From the NCBI GenBank assembly GCA_945910005.1, contig OX246744.1, forward strand, positions 39,237,200 to 39,301,199: a DNA stretch of 64,000 bases. The letters run 5' to 3'. Made by a program: the position numbers and the translations under genes. The DNA comes from Isoperla grammatica. Lineage: Eukaryota > Arthropoda > Insecta > Plecoptera > Perlodidae. Positions 54,539-63,978 of this stretch are shown one piece after another (position 1 is the first letter of the stretch; every line of letters begins with the position of its first letter). The notes beneath the pieces are model-generated. The model had not been told where the DNA came from and did no database searches. It saw only the letters and a program-made list of their open reading frames with translations.

Positions 54539-55110
54539 CTTCAAAGCCATCTGGAGTGCATCTGCCAGGAACTGCATTGTGGATTAAACGTTTCCGTTTA
54601 ACATTATTAAATTGATCATCTGGAAAATGTTTATCACATAACTTTGCATATCCGTACAATTCAGATGCAGACACCCCTGCTAAAGTAGGATTCCCACATC
54701 TCTCTACCCACAGAGCACACCGCACTTCATCTGATGGAAAGCGGAAGAAAGAGAGGGCCCGATGTTGATTACGATTACTTTCACATCCAATAACTTTACA
54801 ATGCACCCTACCCACATATGCAGGGTTCATTTTTGAATTGAGTAAAAACTTGGGCTTTGGGCTAGGGTCTACAGCCGTACAATGCCTTAGGCCTAGTCGG
54901 TCTCTGAAAAGAAAAACCTAGGGTTTTATTAACTGACAGACTGTAGCCTAGCTTGCATAATAATATCGACAATGTAAGTATCTAGGGCTAGACTAATCCA
55001 TTGCAGACGTCACTTTTTCGTGGTCTAAAGATTATGATAAGCCCAGTAAAAACTAGTTGCCCTTGGCCCAGGTAGGCTAGGGGCCTAGCCCTAGGCCTAA
55101 ATCTAGGCTA
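54520..55110. repeat. Cluster of TAGGCC/CCTAGG motifs
   Basis: The motifs flank the THAP exon on both sides (54523-54535 and 54885-55115). Confidence 0.6.
54539..54830 (-). CDS. THAP-domain first coding exon
   Basis: ATG at 54830 (MNPAYVGRVHCKV). A THAP zinc finger spans about residues 11-90: CKVIGC, SFFRFPSD, the invariant Trp in CALWVERC, LCDKHFPDDQF, and the closing AVP motif (IHNAVPGR). The C2-CH ligands and the AVP box are all present. THAP proteins are DNA-binding, as in host transcription regulators and P-element-related transposases. The exon probably ends at donor gtgtag after GAAG (54539, phase 1); without splicing, the frame would run to 54465. No downstream exon or transposase core was identified, so host gene versus transposon fragment is open. 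The upstream 300 bp carries TAGGCC motifs and no TATA box. Confidence 0.75.
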
Positions 55111-55479
55111 GCCTAGGCCTACTCTTTACAAAATACAATTAAGTGGTTTCACTAATTATTGACAGTGTAGCTTAAATGATTCTGTTACCGTCCTCTTCTA
55201 ATCCACAGCAGCAGTTACTTCTTCGCGATTTAAATGCTCTGGCAAGCAACTGTAAACAATAAACTTCAAACTCTTGCAAGAAGCCAAAACAAACGTGGCG
55301 TCGACCTTCCGACTGGAATGGTCTTGAATCGTTCGTTATTTTTGAATTTCGAAGAGATTCAAGTGGTTGGCGACAGATGGCAGTCCGTACCTTCATTTCG
55401 ATACCACTAGCGCTACCTGATATCTGTTTACGGATATAGAACAAGGTACGGCCGGAATCCATCTTCTTCACTCCACCAG

Positions 55480-55624
55480 CCCGGAGGCAATCATGTCGGT
55501 AAAGTAGTACTACTGTCAACATTGAGCTTGCGATAGACGCGCCGAGCGACAGAGCGGAACTTGTTTCGACCTATCGAATTTTCCCCCGAGATTTGAAAGA
55601 AGGGAAGTTGTAATTTGTAATTTT
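55480..55624 (-). repeat. Dispersed repeat shared with 15650-15840
   Basis: It matches 15650-15840 along gaggcaatcatgtcggtaaa, cattgagct, cgacctatcgaatt and gagatttgaaagaagggaag. The second LINE is inserted right after gaagttg. A minus-strand open frame (55172-55522) covers part of it but has no motif. Confidence 0.65.
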
Positions 55625-56037
55625 GTAATTTATTCAGGATACATAATAGTACATGGTGGGTAAGTACATTGTGTGACAATTACATGGAATTGTATAAATC
55701 CTTCATTACATCACATGAGTGATATCTAAGAACTTTAAATTAAACCTGAGATAATTTGGAACATAACCATGGTGAAATATAAAATAGGAGGTTATACAAG
55801 TGGCCAAGTACTAATCGTAATTAGGCTAAGATTAGGATAGATTAGAATAGGTCATAAGTACACTAAGGCTAGGATAGATTTATAATACTAATGGAAAATA
55901 GGAATATGTAACCATATGATAGTCATAACAACATTTGTAGCACCTTGGATCATACATTTAAAAAGTACAGCTAGTATAGCCATAACAAGTGTTGTACATT
56001 TAATAATAACTAATAACTATTACCTATTAACTTATTA

Positions 56038-58986
56038 TCATAGGTTTTTATCTTCCAGAAATTCTTCAATAGAGTAATATGCCTTTTTTGCTAGAGAATC
56101 TGAGAGGCAACGTTTGAATTTGCTGATATCGTTTAAATCTCTAAGTGTTTTGGGGAGTTTGTTATGAAGTTTATAGTTAATGTGAAGTGTGTTCTGTTGT
56201 GTAAGGATTGTTCTTTGTTGAGTGTAGTGAATATTTTTGCTGTTACGGGTAAGATGAGAATGTATATCGGAATTTAATATAGGCTTTGATCTGTTTATTG
56301 ATTGTTTTTTTATAAGAGACACTGCTTCCAGAATATAGAGTGAGGGTAGAGTCAAGATTCTATGTTTAATGAAATGTTCTTTACAGTGTGGTTTACAGTG
56401 ATTTTTGTATTTAAGTCCACACATAGCTCTTAAAGCACATTTTTGTATTTTGAATAGTTTACCAGCTACCTGAGAGTGGCCCCAGAATTCTATCCCATAT
56501 CTCAGTATGGACTCAAAGTAGGCATGGTAAACTATTTTTGCTGTGTTTACGTTTGTTAATGCCTTTATTGTTCTAATAGCAAAACACGCGGAATTTAGTT
56601 TGTTCGCTAGTTTCGAGCCATGTTGCTTCCAATTAAGGTTCTCATCAATAGTTAGGCCCAGAAACTCTAGGTGTTCAGCTGGTTTAAGAATATTGCCATC
56701 GGTTAGGTTAGATAAGGCTTTGATTCTAGTTGTATATTTGCTTGATTGGATTGTAAAGAACTGAATGAAATGTGTTTTTGCAGCATTAAAAACTAACTTA
56801 TTGTTTTTGAACCAGAAGTTAGCTTCTGTTAGAGTAATTTCAGCATTACTGATTACTTTAGGTATGGATGATCCTGTAACAAGTATGGATTTATCGTCGG
56901 CAAAGAGTTCTACATTTTTTACCACATATGGGAAGTCGTTTACATAGATTAGGAAAGCAAGAGGGCCAATTAGCGATCCTTGGGGAACTCCACATGATAA
57001 GTTAGCAGACATAGATAGATGAGAAACTATCTGGTTATTCACAGTGTAAGTAACTTCAGTACATTGGGTACGATTTGTGAAGTACGACCTCAGTAGATTT
57101 AGGGGAGTACCTCGTATTCCATAGAATTCTAGTTTGGTTAGTAGGATTTGGTGGTCTACACAGTCAAACGCCTTAGATAAATCGCAGAAAATGCCTAAAG
57201 GGTTTTCTTTTTCGTCCAATGCATCTGCTACAGCTTCTAAGAAATTACAAATAGTATCGTTAGTTGAGCGATTTTTACGAAACCCGTTTTGCCTCTCTGA
57301 CAAGATATTATGTTTGTTTAGGAATTGGGTGATGTTAACAACAATTAGTTTTTCTAGGACTTTTGAGAATGCTGGCAGTAGCGAAATGGGGCGGTAATTA
57401 TCTGCTTTTTGTTTGTTCCCTTTTTTATATATAGGTATTACCTTTCCTACCTTCAATCTGTCTGGGAAAATTCCTTTTACGATGCAACAGTTTATTATTT
57501 GGCTTAAGGGATCTGCTATTTGTCTTATACATTTTTTTAATAAGGATACTGGAATATCATCCATCCCACTGGAGGTCTTGTTTTTGAGATCCATTACCGT
57601 TTTGATTATGTCTGCTGGGCCAATAGGACCGAGAAATATTGAGTCATTGTTATGTTTGCCAGTTAAATGGAGATGTTGGAGGATGATGGAATCGTTACTA
57701 GTTGAATTCCTTGTAAGTGTGGAGGAAATGTTTGCAAAATATGAGTTAAGATATTCTGCGACTAGAGGTTGTTTTGCAAGTATTTTGTCATTTTCTATTT
57801 GCAATGTGATATTTTCTATATTTCGCATTTTACGTTTGTTAGTCTGCTCTTTTATAACGTTCCATGTGGTTTTAATTTTATTTTTGCTATTTGAGATTGC
57901 ATTGTTTAGGCTTGTTTTCTTTGCTATTTTTATGGTTCTTTCATATATTGTTTTGTACGTCTTATAGTGTGCATCTAGGCTGCTATTGTTGAAGTGATTT
58001 TTTATATAGAATAAGCTTTTTAAATTTTTACCAGATATCTTTATTCCCTTGGTAACCCATTTGTTTTGCCTAAGGGTTTGTTTTATTTTTATACGCTTTA
58101 TTGGAAAATGATGATTAAATAGGTTTAGGAATATATCGTGGAAGGAGTTAAATTGATCGTTTGGGTTTTCTTTGAGGAAGACTTGTTCCCAGTCAGCTAG
58201 TTCTAATTGTTCATTGAATTTACAGATCTCCTTATCTTGAAATTTCCTTTTAAAAATTATTTTTGACGGTTCTTGAACATCATGTGTAGTAGAATGAAGT
58301 GTAATTAGTTGCCCATAATGGTCTGCTATATTGCTTTGGATTACCTTTGAGGTGAAGAGGGTGGAATCAATATTGGTGACAATGTTATCAATTATTGCCT
58401 CTGTCTTGTGGTGGGGGTCAATGCGCGTTGTCTGCTTGATGGTAAGATTCAGGTTAAATCTTTCAAGTAGGGAGGATAATTTTGTCTTACTAGGGGTTTG
58501 TTTTGAGATGTCTATATTAAAATCTCCTAGTAATATAATATCTGATTTGGATTTTAATAACTTATCGAGTATGGTTTCGAACTCCTTTAGAAAGGTATTG
58601 GTGTCACTTGAGGGGGGTCTATACAGAACGATTAGATTTACTTTGCTGTTTTTGGTATTATTGTAAAGGTTTATTGAAACCCCAGTGATTTCCATGATCC
58701 CTTCTATAGCAAATTTGTTCAGATTCTGTAGGGGCTCTAATTTTATGTGAAGTGAATTTTTTGAAAAGATTGCTACCCCTCCATGTTTGCTATTTTGTCT
58801 GCAGAAAGAGTTAACTAGTGTATAATTAGTAATATTGATTTGTTTTAATTGGGATTCCAGAAGCCAGTGTTCAGATAAGCACAGCAAGTCTATTTCTTCA
58901 CTTGAATCTGCTTGGTAATCTAGGAATATTTCCAATTTTAACAATTTGCTAGGGAGGCTTTGAACGTTTTGGTGCAGTATATTCAA
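56038..58986 (-). CDS. LINE ORF2: endonuclease and reverse transcriptase (intact)
   Basis: 982 codons without interruption. The endonuclease shows ILHQNVQSLPSK, LSEHWL, HGGVAIF, VLYRPPSSD, LLGDFNID and IADHYGQL. Reverse transcriptase shows PIYKKGNKQKADNYRPISLL, NGFRKNRSTNDTI, FCDLSKAFDCVDH, SCGVPQGSLIGPLAFLIYVN and VELFADD. The C-terminal region has a Cys/His cluster (CGLKYKNHCKPHCKEHF). It would nick target DNA and reverse-transcribe the element RNA in place. There is no ATG at the N terminus (the frame opens with TTG and is open further upstream, overlapping the end of ORF1), so translation probably depends on ORF1 through reinitiation or frameshifting. Confidence 0.93.
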   Translation of the reverse strand: MNILHQNVQSLPSKLLKLEIFLDYQADSSEEIDLLCLSEHWLLESQLKQINITNYTLVNSFCRQNSKHGGVAIFSKNSLHIKLEPLQNLNKFAIEGIMEITGVSINLYNNTKNSKVNLIVLYRPPSSDTNTFLKEFETILDKLLKSKSDIILLGDFNIDISKQTPSKTKLSSLLERFNLNLTIKQTTRIDPHHKTEAIIDNIVTNIDSTLFTSKVIQSNIADHYGQLITLHSTTHDVQEPSKIIFKRKFQDKEICKFNEQLELADWEQVFLKENPNDQFNSFHDIFLNLFNHHFPIKRIKIKQTLRQNKWVTKGIKISGKNLKSLFYIKNHFNNSSLDAHYKTYKTIYERTIKIAKKTSLNNAISNSKNKIKTTWNVIKEQTNKRKMRNIENITLQIENDKILAKQPLVAEYLNSYFANISSTLTRNSTSNDSIILQHLHLTGKHNNDSIFLGPIGPADIIKTVMDLKNKTSSGMDDIPVSLLKKCIRQIADPLSQIINCCIVKGIFPDRLKVGKVIPIYKKGNKQKADNYRPISLLPAFSKVLEKLIVVNITQFLNKHNILSERQNGFRKNRSTNDTICNFLEAVADALDEKENPLGIFCDLSKAFDCVDHQILLTKLEFYGIRGTPLNLLRSYFTNRTQCTEVTYTVNNQIVSHLSMSANLSCGVPQGSLIGPLAFLIYVNDFPYVVKNVELFADDKSILVTGSSIPKVISNAEITLTEANFWFKNNKLVFNAAKTHFIQFFTIQSSKYTTRIKALSNLTDGNILKPAEHLEFLGLTIDENLNWKQHGSKLANKLNSACFAIRTIKALTNVNTAKIVYHAYFESILRYGIEFWGHSQVAGKLFKIQKCALRAMCGLKYKNHCKPHCKEHFIKHRILTLPSLYILEAVSLIKKQSINRSKPILNSDIHSHLTRNSKNIHYTQQRTILTQQNTLHINYKLHNKLPKTLRDLNDISKFKRCLSDSLAKKAYYSIEEFLEDKNL

Positions 58987-59018
58987 ACCTACAGTCTTTG
59001 ATCTGTCAGTTTTCTTGC

Positions 59019-59957
59019 CTAGGGGTTGTTTGGTGGGGGTAGTGTTATCCGAAAAGGGAAGTATGGACGGGTTACATCCTCTCGCTCCTGAGGGAGTATA
59101 TTACTGTTAGTATTAGTGTTAGTAGAGGGCCTGCTTGTTTGAGGCATGACTAGTTGGCCACAGCTTATTGCAGCAAGTGTGTCTAAGTTCTCCTTAGTGT
59201 GGTTTCCAAGGTTGCTGAATCCCTTAAAGTCCTCATCTTCCTCGCTGCTGAATTTGGACACTGCTGCTTCAACATCTTCCCCATATATTTGCGTGGCTGG
59301 AAAGATGTGAACCATCTTCATGACTGGACCCTCGAGGAAACACTGTCCTGCCGATCCTTTGGTCCTACATTCCCTTGACAGTTCAAAAATATCTGAAGGG
59401 ACATCTGCAACTGGCAAGGCTGACTGTAGTCGTTCTAGACTTGCTTCTGGCAGCGGAATGGCGGTGATTTCTTCAGCCTCTTGTGCAGGCTTATTTGTTG
59501 CTTTTGTTGTCCCAGTGGAGAACTTCTTGGATTGTGTCAAGGAAGCTGGGTTTTCTTGTTCTTGTTTCGCTTGGGTCTTTGTGACTCCATTGATCTTGGC
59601 AGTGTGTGTCCATTTTTCATATTGGCTTGCCGTAGGTTCTTGCGAGTTGCCGCAATGGCTCGTCAGCATCTGGCCTGCTTTTGCGATGGTCTTCTCCCTT
59701 GATGCTTTTACAGCCGGCTTAGATGGTGGTAGTGAGGTTGATGAAAGGCCAGTTCCAGTATTTGCACTACTAACTGAGGAATGAGGGCCTACCTGTGCAG
59801 CCAGCTCGCCACTAGGCCTACATTCCATTGAGACCCCAGTATGTTCAGAGTTTATGCCTACAGGTTCTAGCTGGGCTCCTGGAACTCGTGGTTCACTAGT
59901 CAGACTGGGAACTGTCTTGGTATCTAGGTTAGTGTTACACTCTGACTGGAGATACAC
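59019..59957 (-). CDS. LINE ORF1 (C-terminal part), no known domain
   Basis: 312 codons in the frame before ORF2. Ser/Thr/Gln-rich with an acidic stretch (SSEEDEDF) and a Pro-rich C terminus (LPPPNNP). No RRM, PHD, esterase or zinc knuckle is recognised. There is no ATG near its 5' end; a stop lies just upstream, and the first Met is about 45 residues in. The element is therefore probably 5'-truncated or the start is mutated. It ends 33 bp before the first residues shown for ORF2 and overlaps the upstream-open ORF2 frame. Confidence 0.6.
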   Translation of the reverse strand: MYLQSECNTNLDTKTVPSLTSEPRVPGAQLEPVGINSEHTGVSMECRPSGELAAQVGPHSSVSSANTGTGLSSTSLPPSKPAVKASREKTIAKAGQMLTSHCGNSQEPTASQYEKWTHTAKINGVTKTQAKQEQENPASLTQSKKFSTGTTKATNKPAQEAEEITAIPLPEASLERLQSALPVADVPSDIFELSRECRTKGSAGQCFLEGPVMKMVHIFPATQIYGEDVEAAVSKFSSEEDEDFKGFSNLGNHTKENLDTLAAISCGQLVMPQTSRPSTNTNTNSNILPQEREDVTRPYFPFRITLPPPNNP

Positions 59958-60005
59958 TCTGACCTAGAGATTAAAGGCGGCATGTAGAGTCCAGCAAGAA
60001 TTCTG

Positions 60006-60106
60006 GTACTTAATCAAGTACGTCTGGAAGATGTTTTGTCGTACTTGACTTAACGGAATGCTTTTACGTTTCGTCTCGTACTTGAGAAAAACTTGTTTAA
60101 GTACGG
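60006..60106 (+). promoter_or_regulatory. Cluster of GTACTT(A/G)A motifs upstream of the Myb/SANT-like gene
   Basis: gtacttaatcaagtacg (60006), cgtacttgacttaac (60040), cgtacttgag (60077) and ttaagtacgg (60097) give five half-sites of TACTTRA in both orientations within 100 bp, 90-190 bp before the start codon. This is an inferred binding-site cluster; the factor is unknown. Confidence 0.35.
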
Positions 60107-60194
60107 CGCGGTAGACAACCGCTTTCTAAAAGTGCCGCGGAGGAAATCATTCCGCCAGTAGAAGGCCGTGACTATTTGAAAAGAATAATCAAAC

Positions 60195-60362
60195 ATGGCG
60201 TCCCGAGTACGTGGAACAGTGTTTACACAGGAGGAAAGATATGTTTTGAAAGAAGTTGCAGGCCGATATTGTACAATAGTAGAAAACAAGAAAACCGATG
60301 GTACCACGAAGAAGGAGAAAAGAGAAGCGTGGGATAGAATTGCTGGATCGTTCAACGCCTAG
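60195..60362 (+). pseudogene. Myb/SANT-like DNA-binding domain, first exon (zeste/NAIF1-like)
   Basis: ATG at 60195 (MASRVRGTVFTQEERYVL) and 55 codons to TAG in the ggcctaggcctag repeat at 60360. The peptide is a Myb/SANT-like domain of the type in NAIF1, zeste-like and MSANTD proteins: FTQEER, LKEVAGRY, the typical ENKKTDGTTKKEKREAWDRI and AGSFNA. The domain is cut short before its third helix, which is encoded at 61858. No splice donor is visible before the stop; TAGGCC repeat DNA begins exactly there. This suggests the exon end was lost to repeat growth and the gene is decayed. Harbinger transposons encode a related Myb-like protein, so it may be of transposon origin. Confidence 0.72.
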
Positions 60363-60701
60363 GCCTAGCCTACTCATTTGTGACACAAGTTAAGTAATCT
60401 TTGACGTTACCTAGGCCTAGGCCTAGCCTAGGCTTTGTTTGTTTGTAAATTTTGCTTAGCAGCTACTCTCTACTATTATTTGTCTTTTTCTAGGCTACGC
60501 CTACCTTTTTAGACATGTAGGTCTAGGTCTACGCCTACCTAGGCCTACGCCTACTAGGCCTATCTAGGCCTAGGCCTACCGACTCTAATGATGTCAGTAT
60601 TTAGTACAAGGGCTCCAAATGGCTGAACCCTACTAGGCCTACACGTAGGCTACAGTAATTGCTAGCCCCGATGTAGGCCTACCAGGCTAGCTTTAGGCTT
60701 A
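60363..60701. repeat. TAGGCC/CCTAGG cluster in the Myb/SANT-like gene
   Basis: Dense taggcc/cctagg motifs between the first exon and the Harbinger-like MITE. Confidence 0.7.
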
Positions 60702-61398
60702 AGCATCGCGCACACTTATCCGAACCGAACCGCGCCGAAGCGACCCGTCGTCGGCCGACGGCGGATGGTTCAGCGCACATTTGTCGGAACCGAACGGAAG
60801 CGAAAAGACGTCTGCTTGGTGCGCGCGCACCAACTTCAACGTGCTTTCCAGTTTCCACGATCGTAATGTCAGTCTGCTCAGTAGTCAGTTTTTAGTCATA
60901 GATTCGAGCAGTTAGTGATGAAGACATTATTATGTAAGGCGTATATCTTTTGGTTAATGAAGAGGAGGAGGAAGAAAGAAAGAAGAGAAAATTTTGGGTA
61001 CACGAACATGACGTATATGTCGATGTGTCGTATAACTCAACGTATTGTACAAGCGAAATTAACTTTTCGTCGTTCATTGTTGTGTTCAAACAGCACGTGT
61101 TTATCGTACACCTTGCATGCACACAATGCGAGGGTGAAACGCCGAACTGCCCCGAAATATGTCGAACGTACACGAAGGGCATCGGAAGTTCCGTTAGAGG
61201 TCGCACACCTATCCGAACCGAACCGCGCCGAACGGAAGTCTTCCGATGGGGTTCTCGGTCGAGAACGGTCGACCGGCCGTCCGGCCGCTTCGGTTCCGAC
61301 AAGTGTGCGGGCTCGCATTGAAATACATGTATTTAATTCGATCGGAAAATTTCTCTTCCGTTCGGCGCGGTTCGGTTCGGATAAGTGTGCGCGATGCT
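60702..61398. mobile_element. PIF/Harbinger-like MITE, TTA TSD, in the Myb/SANT-like gene
   Basis: A 697-bp element. Inverted termini agcatcgcgcacacttatcc continue into gaaccgaaccgcgccgaa, and TTA is duplicated at 60699-60701 and 61399-61401. The motif atccgaaccgaaccgcgccg appears a third time internally at 61209, with a partner near 61285-61310, suggesting a nested or rearranged copy. Several overlapping open frames inside are compositional. Confidence 0.85.
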
Positions 61399-61857
61399 TT
61401 AGGCCTAGGGGGCGTACATTCCACGCCCCCTGAATGTTCTCTAGGCACTCGATTCACCCGGGGGACCATAGCCCTACTGGTGTTGGCCTATCAATTAGTA
61501 AATTGCCTAAAGAATAGTCGTGGCTTTAAGGTATGAGTAGGAGTGGGCTTACCATGTAGGGGCCTAGGACCTTACCATTGTACCAAATTCTTAAACTGAG
61601 TTTGACAGCTAAGCCCAGACCCTAGGTGAAATCTGTAGGCCCCTAGGCCTAGCCCTGTGTAAACCCACTATGCCCCAGCTTGAATAGGCCTAGCCCTAGG
61701 CCTAGTGTACATTGAATTAGTGAGTGATGATAAACATAGGACCTGAATACTTTTTGGGCACTTCAAAATACATGATTATGTAGGCTAGCCTATCAAAGGG
61801 CCCGAATACTATTTTTCAAGCCAAAATTTATCTATTTTTATCTCGTTGTGTTTCTAG
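61399..61857. repeat. TAGGCC-rich intron remainder
   Basis: The motifs thin out towards 61720. The segment ends in the acceptor tctcgttgtgtttctag at 61857. Confidence 0.5.
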
Positions 61858-62166
61858 CGAACTTCAGAACAACTTAAAAATGCATGGTAGAACTTTAAGA
61901 ATTTGAGGAAGAAGCAGGCATCAGCACTGAACCAACACAGGATGGCTACAGGTGGTGGTCCGTCTGTTCCTGATCTGGCCGACGATCCACTGATGGAGCT
62001 GGCAACACCATACCTGCTCCATACAGTGGCGTCGAGATACGACTCCGATGCACGCGCACTTCAGGGTTCCTCTTCCTCCATCGGGCACGTTGATCGGTCT
62101 GTGTCGCCACTGGCTTCCTTTGGTCACCTCACGGGCACACCCATACTGGATGAGGAGATAGCCTAA
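61858..62166 (+). pseudogene. Myb/SANT-like protein, second exon
   Basis: This exon begins after the acceptor ttgtgtttctag. Phase 0 reads RTSEQLKNAW, TAG, then NFKNLRKKQASALNQHRM. That is the third Myb/SANT helix (RT-QLK-W-NLK pattern) followed by the basic region and the family motif ATGGGP, with the tail ending at a stop at 62166. The TAG at 61888-61890 falls where the family has Lys/Glu-type residues, so it is a nonsense mutation. Together with the broken first exon, this marks a pseudogene of a zeste/NAIF1-like gene. The C-terminal 60 residues (LADDPLMELATPYLLHTV) keep a normal-looking composition. Confidence 0.72.
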
Positions 62167-62636
62167 ATGGTATGTTTCTATTAGGCCTATATAACAAGTA
62201 GGCCTAGACCTAGCTAGTTGACTCTCGTATAATTTGTTACATTCAACACTTTATTGTAATATAGGCATGCATAATTCAATACAGTATAGTAGAAGCGCAA
62301 GATGTATGATTTTGGCTCTCGTAGGCTATTCGTGGAAGAGTATATAGAGGTAAACGGGATTATGCAAAGGTATGTATAACAATGTTTTTGGACCAGAATT
62401 ACTGCAGACGGTGTTGGTGGCGCCGCGACGCCACCTGACGCCGCCACCGAACGTTTTGGCTTATAACTTTTACAGCGTTTGTCCTACAGAAAAAAACTAA
62501 CATGATTTTTCGTTTACTTTTTAAATACAAATCGATTGATATCAATAACGTTATGATTATATGAGCGTAGCGAGGCGGAGTGAATCTCTTATTTCAACTC
62601 GATCGGCGCTTTGTCTATGTGTGTGTACAAAGAGTT
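62167..62636. other. Intergenic DNA
   Basis: No ORF or repeat is supported. A GC-rich patch (62409-62450) has repeated cgccgc/gccacc. Confidence 0.35.
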
Positions 62637-63978
62637 TTCGTCGCGCACAGGTCAAACGGCTACACGGGTTTGGATGAAATTTAAAGTCAACAACCGTGAC
62701 CACTAATTTAGATGCTGATAACATAACCAGCAAAATCCGTCTAGATGCCAACCTACACAAAGTTAGTTAGTGAATAATATCGAGTTTGAATGTTTTGTTC
62801 GTCGCACACAGGTCAAACAGCTTGGCGGATTTGGCTGAAATTTATAGTCAGCATTTGTGACTTCTAAACTGAACGTTTTTTACAAAACCAGACAAATTCG
62901 TGAAGTTGCCAACCTACACAAAATTTATTAGTGAAAAATCAAGTTTTAATTTGTGTTTCTAAAACTTAGGCCTATAGATTAATTTAAATATATTTTATAT
63001 TTATTTCCAAAATAACAATGCCAACACGTGGTAAAACGTTTGAAGTTGTAAATTTAACACCCATCTTGTAAAAAAAAAAAATTTGTTTCTGTGCAAAAGT
63101 TTGTTCGTCGCGCACAGGTCAAACGTGTTGACGGATTTGGTTGAAAGTTTCAGTAAACACGCGTGACTACTACACTAGATGTTATTAACATAACCAGCAA
63201 AATCCGTGAAGATGCCAACCTACAAAAAATAATTTATGAAACAAATCCAAGTTTTATTTTATATTTTAATGAAAAATGCCGTCGGACGTTAATAATTTTT
63301 TATAATGGTATGCACAATAATAGTGTCAACACATGACAAAAGTTTTCGAATTGTTTTGTTAACCGCTATCTTGTAACCATGTTTTTTTTACTGAACAATT
63401 TTACACTTTTTTCGAATTTCTTTCTTTCTTTATGTATCTACGACAGTTTATATGAGTGTAGTACTTTTTGTACTTCAAAATTTTATGAATTTTCTTGCTT
63501 TTTTTTTATTTCAAAATTTCCAAAACTATTTTTTTTCAAATTTGTTTTTACTTTTTTCAAATTTGTTTTTCGATTATCTTTTTAAACACTTGTCACACGC
63601 AAACATAAATATATATAGATACATTTTGTAATAATCTTGATACCACACATACAAAAACCAAAACTGCCACAACTCGGCCAAATCTCGACAGATTTTCAAT
63701 TTTTTTTTTAAGGTATAGGCAAAGAGACATGTCTAAACAAAAGGCATATAGCAGCTCAAGGCTGCAGAACCATTATAAAAAATTATCAACATCTGACAGT
63801 ATGGTTTCATTAAAAAAATAAAAAATTGGATTTGTTTTATAAATTATTTTTTTTCTAGGTTAGCATCTTCACGGATTTTGCTGGTTATGTTAATAACATC
63901 TAGTGTAGTAGTCACGAGTGTTTACTGAAACTTTCAACCAAATCCGTCCAGCCGTTTGACCTGTGCGCGTCGAACAAT
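62637..63978. repeat. Unclassified repeat family: three direct copies and one inverted copy
   Basis: A unit of about 135 bp has conserved blocks gcgcacaggtcaaacg, ggatttggttgaaa, gtgactac, aacataaccagcaaaatccg and atgccaacctaca. It occurs at 62637, 62799 and 63102, and inverted at 63855-63978. The last two copies are closest and make about 140-bp inverted arms around an AT-rich 600-bp core. A linker (gccaacac...atcttgtaa) repeats after the second and third copies. This could be an element with long terminal inverted repeats that runs to or past the window edge. Confidence 0.7.

Larger units (their letters stand above)
55625..59957 (-). mobile_element. Jockey/CR1-superfamily LINE with intact ORF2
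   Basis: ORF1 (59957-59019, probably 5'-truncated) and ORF2 (58986-56038) lie on minus. A 3' UTR of about 400 bp ends at 55640 in a short aatttgtaattttgtaattt tail. Unlike the LINE at 44560, its sense strand is A/C-rich. The ORF2 frame has no lesion, indicating recent insertion into the dispersed repeat at 55480. Confidence 0.88.

Noticed and set aside
55172..55522. 116-codon minus-strand ORF
   Set aside because: The N-terminal part is the dispersed repeat also found at 15650, and the rest has no motif.
60915..61536. Several overlapping ORFs of 86-172 codons on both strands
   Set aside because: All lie in or next to the Harbinger-like MITE and its GC-rich inverted repeats.
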